A stretch of DNA of 64,000 nucleotides from the NCBI GenBank assembly GCA_024579835.1, contig CP102060.1, forward strand, positions 1,959,558-2,023,557. The letters run 5' to 3'. The notes under the pieces are model-generated. The model had not been told where the DNA came from. It worked only from the letters and a program-made list of their open reading frames with translations, and did no database searches. Origin of the DNA: Clostridiaceae bacterium HFYG-1003 (GTDB lineage: Bacteria; Bacillota; Clostridia; Clostridiales; Clostridiaceae). The position numbers were made by a program, and so were the translations under genes. This document shows, piece by piece, positions 56,728-64,000 of this stretch (position 1 is its first letter; each line of letters begins with the position of its first letter).

Positions 56728-57789
56728 TCAATGATTCTTGACGTTCTGCCAGATGTCATCGTATTTTTTGACAAAGGCACCCGGATCCCGGAACACTTCC
56801 AGGTTGTCGAGAATGGACTTGTCCGGGTAGGCGACTTCACTGTCCTTCAGGTCTTCCGACAGCAGTTCAATGGCCGCGGAGCTGGGCAGGGAATACCATA
56901 CGTATTCCGCATTCTGGGCCGCATTCTCCGGTTCCAGCATGAAATTGATGAACGCTTCGGCCTGTTCCGGGTTTCTGGAGGATTTGGGAATGACCATGGA
57001 GTCAAACCACAGGTTGGACCCTTCTTCCGGGACTGCATAGGCCAGGTTTTCGTTCTCCGAAAGAGCATCAACGGCATCCCCGGAATACATGACGGCCAGG
57101 GCGGCTTCGCCATTCTTCATGATGTCCTTGGTCTGGTCGACCAGATAGGCATATACCAGCGGATACTGTTCGATCAGCAGTTCCTCCGCCTGGGCCAGCT
57201 GAGCCTCATCGGTGGAATTCATGGAATAACCCAGGCGCTTCAGGGCAATGCCCAACGAATCCCGGCTGGAATCGAGCATGATGATTTCCCTGGCGTATTT
57301 TTCATCCCACAGGATATCCCAGGAGGTGACTTCTTCATCAACCAGCTCCGTGTTATAGACAATGCCCAGCGTTCCCCAGAAATAGGGCGCGGAATACTTC
57401 TGATCCGGATCATAGGAATGATTTAAAAATTCAGGGTCCACATACTTCATGTTGGGCACATGATCCCAGTCAATGGGGCGCAGCATGCCCTCCTTCATCA
57501 TCTTTTCGATCATATAGTCAGAAGGCATCACCACATCATAATTGGATACGCCGTTCTTCAGTTTGACATACAGATCCTCGTTGGTATTGAACGTGGAATA
57601 CACGACGTGAATGCCGGTTTCCTCCTCGAACTTGGCCAAAAGGTCCTTATCGATGTATTCACCCCAGTTGTAGACATTGAGGGTCGCTCCGTCCGTTTCA
57701 TCCGGGGTGCAGCCCAGCAGAAGCGGCAAGAGCAGAAACGCCAGAAGCAGCAGGGCGACCAGCTGGGTCCATTTCATTTTTGGCTTCAT
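56728..57789 (-). CDS. potD: Spermidine/putrescine-binding lipoprotein
   Basis: PotD is the extracellular solute-binding protein of a polyamine ABC importer. The product has 353 residues. The signal peptide ends in a LLLGC lipobox. The mature part begins TLNVYNWGEYIDKDLLAKFE, typical of PotD/PotF. It overlaps potC by four bases. Last gene of the operon. Confidence 0.94.
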   Translation of the reverse strand: MKPKMKWTQLVALLLLAFLLLPLLLGCTPDETDGATLNVYNWGEYIDKDLLAKFEEETGIHVVYSTFNTNEDLYVKLKNGVSNYDVVMPSDYMIEKMMKEGMLRPIDWDHVPNMKYVDPEFLNHSYDPDQKYSAPYFWGTLGIVYNTELVDEEVTSWDILWDEKYAREIIMLDSSRDSLGIALKRLGYSMNSTDEAQLAQAEELLIEQYPLVYAYLVDQTKDIMKNGEAALAVMYSGDAVDALSENENLAYAVPEEGSNLWFDSMVIPKSSRNPEQAEAFINFMLEPENAAQNAEYVWYSLPSSAAIELLSEDLKDSEVAYPDKSILDNLEVFRDPGAFVKKYDDIWQNVKNH

Positions 57790-58559
57790 GGCGTATCCTC
57801 CCGATCCGTCTTGAGATAAGTAATTACCAAAAGCCCCAGCATCATGACGAACATTAAGGTTGACAGCGCGTTGATGACCGGGTTGATGCCTCGCCGGGCC
57901 ATGGAGAAGACCATCGTCGAGACGGTTTCCACCCCATTGCCGGTGGTAAAGAAGGAAATGACGAAATCGTCAATTGACAGAGTAAACGCGATGAGCGCGC
58001 CGGTAATGATCCCCGGGCGAATCTGAGGTATCACAACCCGCCACAGGGTCTGCCAGGGAGTCGCCCCCAGATCCATGGCCGCTTCCGGCAGAGCTGCCGG
58101 CATCTGCTTGAGCTTGGGCAGCACCGATAAAACCACATAGGGCACGGTAAAGGCAATGTGGGCCAGGGTCAGGGTCAAAAGGCCAAAGTCCAGGTTCAGG
58201 CTCCGGTAGAGCACCATAAGTCCCACAGCCATGACAATATCCGGGTTGATGATCGGCACCTGGTTAAGCGCCAGAATCCGTCGCCGGGTCTTAAACAGAT
58301 ATTGTGACAATCCAATGGCACCCAGGGTTCCGACGGTGGTGGAGACTGCCGTAGTCACAATGGCCACCGTAAAGGTGTTGCGCACGGCGGACAGAACCTC
58401 CTCATCCTGAAACAGAGCCTCATACCAGACCAGGGAGAAACCGTCCCAGCTTCCCCTGGTCTTTCCTTCATTAAAGGAAAAGACAATGAGAACAACGATG
58501 GGAGCGTACAGGAAGGCAAATACCGCAAACAGGTAGCATCGCTGCCAGAATTTAGCCAT
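57786..58559 (-). CDS. potC: Spermidine/putrescine ABC transporter permease
   Basis: The product has 257 residues with six hydrophobic segments and the EAA loop (EAAMDLGATPWQTLWRVVIP). The ATG at 58557-58559 has GAGGAGG upstream and gives a PotC-like N-terminus; the longer ORF to 58580 is not needed. It overlaps potB by 8 bases. Confidence 0.93.
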   Translation of the reverse strand: MAKFWQRCYLFAVFAFLYAPIVVLIVFSFNEGKTRGSWDGFSLVWYEALFQDEEVLSAVRNTFTVAIVTTAVSTTVGTLGAIGLSQYLFKTRRRILALNQVPIINPDIVMAVGLMVLYRSLNLDFGLLTLTLAHIAFTVPYVVLSVLPKLKQMPAALPEAAMDLGATPWQTLWRVVIPQIRPGIITGALIAFTLSIDDFVISFFTTGNGVETVSTMVFSMARRGINPVINALSTLMFVMMLGLLVITYLKTDREDTP

Positions 58560-59415
58560 GGGACACCTCCTCGCCGACAAGGCGGCTCCGGTCAGTCAGC
58601 GGCTTGAGCGACGCCGAATCCTGCACATCTTCCTCTCTGGTAAAAATCAGGGAAATCACCAGGAACACCATAAGAATCACCGACAATGCCGAACCATAGT
58701 TCCAGTCGCCGGTGACCGTGAACTGCTGCTCGATGACGTTGCCGATCAGGTTGGTTTTATTGCCGCCCAGCAGAGCGGTAATCTCAAAGGTTGAAATGGC
58801 GGGAATAAAGACCATGGAAACCCCGGACAGAACACCTGGCAGCGACAGCGGGAAGATGACCCGGGTGAATGTCTGCAGTCGATTGCTTCCCAGGTCCTGA
58901 GCTGCCTCGATCAGACCCTGATCCATTTTTTCCAGGGCGGTGTAAATTGGCAGAATCATAAAAGGCAGGAAGTTATAAACCATGCCCAGGATAACCGCTC
59001 CTTCGGTATAGAGCAGATCCGCCGGTCCCATGCCAAGCCGGCCCAGCAGACTGTTGAGAATGCCGTTTTTCGAAAGAATCGTTACCCAGGCATAGGTTCG
59101 AAGCAGGAAGTTCATCCACATGGGGATCATGATGAGCATGATGGCTGTCGTCTGAAATCGGGTTCTCAGGGAGGACACGATATAGGCAAACGGATACCCG
59201 ATGATCAGAGACAGGATCGTTGTCAAGGCCGCAATCCGCAGTGACCGGAAAATGGTTCCAACGGTCCGGCCCGACCAGATCCGGCTGAAGTTGGACAGCG
59301 TGAACGATCCGGTCTCAGTGGTCAGCGCGAAATAAAAGACCATGAACAGCGAGATGACCACAAAGACTCCAGCCCAGACCAGATACGGCGCCGCTGTTTT
59401 CTTATAGGCTTTCAT
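58552..59415 (-). CDS. potB: Spermidine/putrescine ABC transporter permease
   Basis: The product has 287 residues with six hydrophobic segments and an EAA loop ([20 protein letters not shown]). The ATG at 59413-59415 lies 9 bases after GGGGAGG; the open frame to 59646 runs backwards through potA and is not coding. It overlaps potA by 14 bases. Confidence 0.93.
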   Translation of the reverse strand: MKAYKKTAAPYLVWAGVFVVISLFMVFYFALTTETGSFTLSNFSRIWSGRTVGTIFRSLRIAALTTILSLIIGYPFAYIVSSLRTRFQTTAIMLIMIPMWMNFLLRTYAWVTILSKNGILNSLLGRLGMGPADLLYTEGAVILGMVYNFLPFMILPIYTALEKMDQGLIEAAQDLGSNRLQTFTRVIFPLSLPGVLSGVSMVFIPAISTFEITALLGGNKTNLIGNVIEQQFTVTGDWNYGSALSVILMVFLVISLIFTREEDVQDSASLKPLTDRSRLVGEEVSHG

Positions 59416-60460
59416 CTCCTTCGACCTCCCCTTTGCGCATGATGTGGATATTGAAGGGAATAATCCGGATGCCGACTTCTTCTCCGACGTTCCGGTGCAG
59501 GGTGGAATGGGCCAGATAGATCTCCCGATTGGTCTGGATCCGCATCTCGTTATGGACCCCCATGAACAGACTGGAGAGAACGGTGCCGCGCAGCATGCCT
59601 TCGGCTGGATCCACCAGCTCCACATCCTCCGGCCGAATGACGACATCTACCGGTTCATTCTTGTCAAAGCCCTCGTCGACGCAGCGGAACCGATGTCCGG
59701 AAAACGTCACGTCACAATCAGCGTGCATGATGCCTTCCAGGATATTGGATTCCCCGATGAAGTCTGCCACATAGGCGTTGATCGGCTCATTATAGATGTC
59801 AATGGGGGTTCCGACCTGCTGAATGATCCCTTCATTCATGACCACGATGCGGTCGGACAAGGTCAGAGCTTCCTCCTGGTCGTGGGTTACGAAAATAAAC
59901 GTAATGCCGACTTCTTTCTGGATGCGCTTCAGCTCGATCTGCATTTCCTTGCGCAGCTTCAGATCCAGAGCGCCCAGCGGTTCATCCAGCAGGAACACCG
60001 CCGGCTTCAGAATCAGCGCCCGAGCCATGGCCACGCGCTGCTTCTGGCCGCCGGATAGAGAGTCCACCTTGCGTTTTTCATACCCGCCCAGGTCGACCAG
60101 CTTCAGCATGTCCTGCACCTGACGGCGTACGTCCTCTTCTCTCGTCCCGCGAATGCGCAGACCAAAGGCCACATTTTCATAGACATTCAGATGAGGAAAC
60201 AGGGAGTACTGCTGGAATAGCGTATTGACCGGCCGCAAATGAGGCGGCAGAAGCGTTATATCCTGTCCGTTGAACAGAACCTGTCCGCGATCAGGGGTTT
60301 CAAACCCGCCGATGATGCGCAGGGTTGTGGTTTTGCCGCAGCCGGACGGACCCAGCAGGGTGATGAATTCCCCTTCCTGGATCTCAAGATTCAGATGTTC
60401 AAGAACCGTCTGGTCCCCATAGGTTTTGCGAATGTCTTTCAATTCAATTTGAACTGCCAT
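59402..60460 (-). CDS. potA: Spermidine/putrescine ABC transporter ATPase
   Basis: The product has 352 residues: Walker [13 protein letters not shown] signature [15 protein letters not shown], Walker [13 protein letters not shown], and a C-terminal TOBE domain (about 285-350). It is coupled to potB and lies 21 bases downstream of the XRE-cupin regulator. Confidence 0.95.
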   Translation of the reverse strand: MAVQIELKDIRKTYGDQTVLEHLNLEIQEGEFITLLGPSGCGKTTTLRIIGGFETPDRGQVLFNGQDITLLPPHLRPVNTLFQQYSLFPHLNVYENVAFGLRIRGTREEDVRRQVQDMLKLVDLGGYEKRKVDSLSGGQKQRVAMARALILKPAVFLLDEPLGALDLKLRKEMQIELKRIQKEVGITFIFVTHDQEEALTLSDRIVVMNEGIIQQVGTPIDIYNEPINAYVADFIGESNILEGIMHADCDVTFSGHRFRCVDEGFDKNEPVDVVIRPEDVELVDPAEGMLRGTVLSSLFMGVHNEMRIQTNREIYLAHSTLHRNVGEEVGIRIIPFNIHIMRKGEVEGDESL

Positions 60461-60481
60461 TTGTCACCTCATACCCTCATA

Positions 60482-61021
60482 TTAAAAGTTTGGCGGGGAC
60501 AGAACCCAGATCAGCTGGGCACCTTCTTTCCCCGTATTTTCAACAAAAAACGCGCGATCCGCCTCAAAGTAAAAACTGTCACGTTCCGTCAGATCAAACG
60601 TGGCATCGGACAAGTGCAGCGTGACTTCCCCGTTCAGAAGAAAGCCGAAGGCCTGTCCCTCGAAGGGCGGATAGATCTTGGACCGTCCCTGCGGCGCCAA
60701 CTCAAGCAGAATGGGTTCCATATCCAGCTTTTGAGCGTTTGGCACCAGAAAATGCATCGTATGACCCAGGTCATCTTCATGCATCGCAATGGCATCTGCC
60801 AGGTGGTAAACCACCGGTTCCGAATCTGCCTCACTGAAGAATTCAGCCAGGTTCGTCCCCAGGGCCCGGACAATCAGTTCCAAGGTGTCCACCGACGGGC
60901 TGGTATTGTCGCGCTCCAGCTGAGAGATGAATCCCTTGGTCAGGTCTGACCGCTCCGCCAGTTCTTCCTGGGTCAAGCCCATCTTTCGACGGATATTTCG
61001 AATCTTTTCACCAATATCCAT
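60482..61021 (-). CDS. XRE-cupin transcriptional regulator of the pot operon
   Basis: The product has 179 residues: an XRE helix-turn-helix (LTQEELAERSDLTKGFISQLERD) and a C-terminal cupin (about 105-178). This two-domain form is common next to polyamine genes (PuuR-like). It is the first gene before potABCD with the same orientation and a small gap, and a palindrome lies upstream of its start, so autoregulation with polyamine as signal is likely. Confidence 0.88.
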   Translation of the reverse strand: MDIGEKIRNIRRKMGLTQEELAERSDLTKGFISQLERDNTSPSVDTLELIVRALGTNLAEFFSEADSEPVVYHLADAIAMHEDDLGHTMHFLVPNAQKLDMEPILLELAPQGRSKIYPPFEGQAFGFLLNGEVTLHLSDATFDLTERDSFYFEADRAFFVENTGKEGAQLIWVLSPPNF

Positions 61022-61350
61022 GGGTTCTCCTATACAAAAAGTTTAATATTTTAAACAAACTAATCTTATCGAAAACCGTCGCCTGTTTCAATGACTTCCA
61101 CAAAAAATTCATCTTTGCACCTGGATTGCCGAAAGGAATCCGCCGGATCCTTCCAGGATCTGATTCCCCGCATTCCCACCTTCTTTTATCTGGTGAAAGG
61201 GCAGGACCGAACGGTTGGCGCAATAAAAAAGATGCTGCCCTGGTGGGAACAGCACCTGTTTGGTATCTATTATGTTGTCCGTGAAGTTGTCTGAGCCGGC
61301 CAGGTCACTGCACCTTAAGCGGCACCGGACACGGAAGGCAGGAGTATGAA
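61022..61350. other. Intergenic region between the XRE-cupin gene and a lipoprotein gene
   Basis: Apart from the palindrome at 61041, a plus-strand frame (61091-61294, 67 codons) is open. It has no ribosome binding site; I leave it uncalled. Confidence 0.45.
61041..61056. promoter_or_regulatory. Palindrome, probable operator of the XRE-cupin regulator
   Basis: GTTTAA-TATT-TTAAAC is a perfect 16-bp palindrome (the whole sequence apart from the centre) 20-35 bases upstream of the regulator start codon, in the promoter region. Confidence 0.5.
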
Positions 61351-62148
61351 TTACGGTTCGTCGTACTGGAACACTTCCCAGTCCGGGTTATCCCGCATGC
61401 TGGTGTGGAGCGGCGTAGTCGTAACCCGGCCGGAGGCATCCTTCACGCGAATGAAATTAAAGGGGATGGTTTCGGGATCTGTATAAAGGATCCGAATCAC
61501 CTCAAAGTCCGAGGTGGTCTCCCAGTCACGGATCACGTCTCCGGGAATGACAACCCGTTCATCTTCCACCATCTGAGATTTGGAGATCTCAACCCGGCTG
61601 CCGGTGCTTTTCAGAACCAGAAATATTTGGGTATTGGTGTTGTACTCAACGATGTTCCACTTGGTAATGGCCTTGATTTCCGGAAACTGCTCCGGATGGT
61701 AGATGATGATCATCCCATTATTTGACTTGTTTAATTCCGCCTGCAGTTCCAGTGGAAGATTGCTTTTGACTTCACCGGTCAAAGGATCCGGGGTTGTCTC
61801 AGCTGGCTTGGTTTCGACTGGTGAGGTTTCGGAAGGAGTCGGCTGGGATACCAGCGACTGAGGCGAGGTAAGCGGATCAGCCGTGGTGGTGATCGCTGAT
61901 GTCAGAACGGTAGTAGTCTGAACGGCAGTGGCCGGCAGATCAATCGCGTTTGTAACAGGAACGGTTTTCTGATGCATATCCAGAGGAGCGGTTGTTCCTT
62001 CCCTGGCGTCCGGTCCTTCTTCAGCAACCGTCTGGGCGGTGGAGACCGGGGGATTCCCTGATTTTAAAATAGGACGGAGCGCCCCGTCACAGCCTGTCAC
62101 TGATAAGGTCAACAGGCAGGACAATATGATAGCTGTATATTTTTTCAT
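61351..62148 (-). CDS. Putative lipoprotein with Thr/Pro-rich linker
   Basis: The product has 265 residues. MKKYTAIILSCLLTLSVTGC is a signal peptide with a lipobox. A stretch of about 100 residues is rich in Thr, Pro, Ser and Glu (likely an extended wall-spanning linker). The C-terminal domain of about 130 residues has no family I recognise. The ATG at 62146-62148 follows AGGAG; the earlier start at 62193 is rejected. Confidence 0.75.
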   Translation of the reverse strand: MKKYTAIILSCLLTLSVTGCDGALRPILKSGNPPVSTAQTVAEEGPDAREGTTAPLDMHQKTVPVTNAIDLPATAVQTTTVLTSAITTTADPLTSPQSLVSQPTPSETSPVETKPAETTPDPLTGEVKSNLPLELQAELNKSNNGMIIIYHPEQFPEIKAITKWNIVEYNTNTQIFLVLKSTGSRVEISKSQMVEDERVVIPGDVIRDWETTSDFEVIRILYTDPETIPFNFIRVKDASGRVTTTPLHTSMRDNPDWEVFQYDEP

Positions 62149-62489
62149 GTTGAATGACTCCTCTCGTGATAAGGCTATTATGTCATAAGTCAACTCGGGA
62201 TAAATGACAGGACAGTTACTGGCCCAAGGTTAATTATCCAATAAAACCATTGGAAAATCAAAGAATATTCATCACATTTCCCTTAAATCACGGTAAATTT
62301 CACTCCCCGCAGGTTTCCCCCTGCGAATGAGCCAGTTCTCGATTGAATTTTTATTCGTCGCCTTTGGAATATCTGTACGCTTAAACGCTGTTGTCAGCAT
62401 CCCCAAAAGTCAGATTTTCACATGGAATTGTCAAAAATCAGCCTGGCCGTTACAATCAGAAGTGGTATTCAATCGAAAAGGAGATTTCT
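62149..62489. other. Intergenic region upstream of the ECF S-component gene
   Basis: No gene is seen. ECF S-component genes are often controlled by riboswitches, so I looked for one; I could not match any known class by eye. Confidence 0.4.
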
Positions 62490-63011
62490 ATGATTCCAAC
62501 AAAAAAACTGACATTTGCCGGTCTTTTTCTGGCCTTCGGCATTCTGCTGCCCCAGATTTTTCATCTCCTGGGCGGAACCGGCCCGGTATTTCTGCCCATG
62601 CACCTTCCGGTTCTGATCTCCGGATTTCTTCTGGGCTGGCCCTATTCCACTCTGATCGGTCTGATCACGCCCGTTCTAAGTTCGTTGCTCACCGCCATGC
62701 CGCAGCCACCGATTCTGTATTTCATGATGGTCGAGCTTGGTGCATATGGCTTGTTTGCCGGATATTTCTTCCGAGCCAAAAAATGGCGTATATTCCCCTC
62801 TTTGGCAGGCGCTATGATTCTGGGCAGAATCGTTCTGGCTGTTACGGTATACCTGTTGCAGCCGCTCATGGGTCTCAAGCTGTCGCCCCAGGCCTACCTG
62901 ACCGCAGCCCTCTTGAATGGTCTTCCGGGCATTGCCCTCCAGCTGGTGTTCGTACCGGTTCTGATTCGCCTGATCCGGCGGGCCCTTCGCTGGGAGCTTC
63001 AAACCAGCTGA
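62490..63011 (+). CDS. ECF transporter S-component, substrate unknown
   Basis: The product has 173 residues and about six hydrophobic segments. It looks like an energy-coupling factor substrate-binding (S) subunit (PVFLPMHLPVLISGFLLGWP, then LSSLLTAMPQPP). It needs the shared EcfA/A'/T module, which is not in this window. AAAAGGAG precedes the ATG; the longer frame from 62391 is in the leader. The substrate (a vitamin or similar) cannot be told. Confidence 0.78.
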   Translation: MIPTKKLTFAGLFLAFGILLPQIFHLLGGTGPVFLPMHLPVLISGFLLGWPYSTLIGLITPVLSSLLTAMPQPPILYFMMVELGAYGLFAGYFFRAKKWRIFPSLAGAMILGRIVLAVTVYLLQPLMGLKLSPQAYLTAALLNGLPGIALQLVFVPVLIRLIRRALRWELQTS

Positions 63012-63017
63012 TTGGCG

Positions 63018-63084
63018 ACTCTCAGTGGATTTTCTTACTCTCAGTGCAATTTCTGACTCTCCATCCAATTTCTGACTCTCCATA
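63018..63084. repeat. Degenerate 19-bp tandem repeat
   Basis: A CTCTCAGTG/CTCTCCATC start and AATTTCTGA end recur three times with a partial copy, just after the ECF gene stop. Confidence 0.65.
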
Positions 63085-63138
63085 CTTTGGACAGTCAGGC
63101 AGCATCATCGCTGCGAATCGGTTCCTGACAGAATTTGA

Positions 63139-63180
63139 AAACGGCAGAATCCCGGGAAACACCCCGGGATTCTGCCGTTT
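63139..63180. terminator. Bidirectional terminator between converging genes
   Basis: An 18-bp stem, AAACGGCAGAATCCCGGG with its perfect complement, and a 6-base loop. It lies between the ECF gene and the ABC gene. Confidence 0.85.
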
Positions 63181-63187
63181 GGCCTGT

Positions 63188-64000
63188 TCAGGAGTGAGGG
63201 ACTGGCATTTCGTCCTTCTTCAGGGGTTCATCCGCTGCATTTTGTGCCACGTTGAACAGCGAATAGAAGTACTGCCGGCTGGCCATGAGATCGGCAAAGG
63301 ATCCGACCTCCTCGAGGCGGCCCTGCCGCAGCACCAGAATGGAATCATACCGGCTGAGCAGCTGTTCATCCAGCTCGTGAGTCACCACGATGCGAGTGAG
63401 ATCCTGGAGATCCAGGATGGAATTGCTGATCCCGAAGGATGTCACCGGATCCAGCGCAGCGGTTGCCTCATCGACCAGGAGAACCGGTGTTTCCCGCAGC
63501 AGACAGCGGGCAATGGACACACGCTGGCGTTCTCCGCCGGATAAGCCGCTGCCGTTTTCCCCGCAGGGGTATTCCCAGGTTTTTTCCTGAATCAGGTCGG
63601 CCAGACCGGACATTCTGACCGCCGCATTGATCTTTTCTTCCGGAAACTCGTGATACATCGTAATATTGTTCCGAATCGAGTCATTAAAGATAAAAACATT
63701 CTGCTGAATAATCGAAACAATCCCGTAAAGTGATTCCGTCTCGATGCTCCGCAGTTCCTTTTGATCAAACCGGATCTCACCCTCATAGGTGCCGCTGGAT
63801 CCCATCAGGAGATTCAGCAGAGTGGACTTGCCGCTGCCGGAGGCCCCGACAATGGCATAGCTTTTCCCGGATTCAAACCGGCAGGAAACGTCGTGCAAGA
63901 TGCGATGATCCGCCTCATAGCCAAAACTGATCCGATCCAGCTCAATGGCCTGATCCAGCCGGGGTGCCACGGGGTCACCGCCATCGCGGAAATTGGTGGA
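63188..64000 (-). CDS. ABC exporter ATPase domain (5' end outside window)
   Basis: About 270 C-terminal residues are visible and the frame stays open to the right edge, so it is part of a larger permease-ATPase fusion. It has Walker A VGASGSGKST, Q-loop IIQQNVFIF, signature LSGGERQRVSIARCL, Walker B VLLVDEATAALD and the H-loop VTHEL. The type is the exporter (MsbA/CydC-like) class. The substrate is unknown. The GTG at 63968 is internal. Confidence 0.9.
   Translation of the reverse strand, partial: STNFRDGGDPVAPRLDQAIELDRISFGYEADHRILHDVSCRFESGKSYAIVGASGSGKSTLLNLLMGSSGTYEGEIRFDQKELRSIETESLYGIVSIIQQNVFIFNDSIRNNITMYHEFPEEKINAAVRMSGLADLIQEKTWEYPCGENGSGLSGGERQRVSIARCLLRETPVLLVDEATAALDPVTSFGISNSILDLQDLTRIVVTHELDEQLLSRYDSILVLRQGRLEEVGSFADLMASRQYFYSLFNVAQNAADEPLKKDEMPVPHS

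Noticed and set aside
61091-61294. 67-codon plus-strand frame
   Set aside because: No ribosome binding site, promoter or recognisable motif.
62149-62489. Riboswitch upstream of the ECF S-component gene
   Set aside because: Looked for because the family is often riboswitch-controlled, but no known consensus was recognised by eye; a covariance-model search would decide.
62327-63544. 405-codon plus-strand frame
   Set aside because: It crosses the ECF S-component gene in another frame and continues opposite the ABC ATPase gene.

Overview
The window looks like part of a chromosome from an anaerobic, amino-acid-fermenting member of the Clostridia (Bacillota). The evidence is a six-gene Rnf complex in the order C-D-G-E-A-B, selenocysteine-dependent Stickland reductase genes (grdX, grdE, grdB, grdA), a transamidosome gatC-gatA pair, AGGAGG-type ribosome binding sites, TTGACA/TATAAT-like promoters and compact operons. 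By eye the base composition is balanced to slightly GC-rich in genes and AT-rich in promoters. I see no phage, insertion sequence, CRISPR array, rRNA or tRNA gene.

Layout. 1-4.1 kb (minus): gatA (cut by the left edge), gatC, yajQ, a small membrane protein and ligA. 4.2-5.4 kb: a 36-bp tandem repeat, then a small unknown gene coupled to an ArsR-DUF2087 regulator. 5.7-15.3 kb (minus): pcrA, a two-component system, an HtrA protease, a pseudouridine synthase, pgi and a SprT-like gene. 15.6-17.3 kb: a cysteine-rich redox protein diverging from a TDT-family transporter. 18.1-23.2 kb: rnfCDGEAB. 23.5-28.1 kb (minus): a glycerol operon (glpK, two flavoproteins, DUF1667). 28.3-33.4 kb: a selenocysteine form of a YusI/ArsC-family protein with an in-frame UGA, a ferritin-like protein, cstA, an orphan citX and rpoN. 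33.8-45.7 kb: lipoproteins, a YbaK-type deacylase, a Fur-family regulator, proBA, TfoX-N plus a PTS-EIIC-like protein, a flavodoxin, a flavin reductase and a DUF1576 pair. 45.9-53.6 kb (minus): the grd locus with two YkvI-family transporters and a GntR regulator. 53.7-56.4 kb: a TetM/EF-G-like GTPase fused to a YacP/Rae1-like NYN nuclease. 56.7-61 kb: potABCD with an XRE-cupin regulator. 61.3-64 kb: a lipoprotein, an ECF S-component and a truncated ABC exporter.

How the parts fit. Rnf couples ferredoxin:NAD+ electron flow to an ion gradient. The grd genes use reduced selenoproteins to reduce glycine or an N-methylated relative to acetyl phosphate, but protein C (grdC/D) and the thioredoxin system are not in the window. 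Three genes need UGA to be read as selenocysteine (grdA, grdB and the YusI-like gene); the last two have nearly identical short hairpins just after the UGA. proBA, a YbaK-type tRNA deacylase, CstA and polyamine uptake fit a nitrogen-rich diet.

Most unusual items: the YusI-like selenoprotein, the GTPase-NYN fusion, the cysteine-rich tail on RnfE, the paired YkvI transporters in the grd locus, and about ten unrelated short tandem repeats scattered through intergenic DNA.
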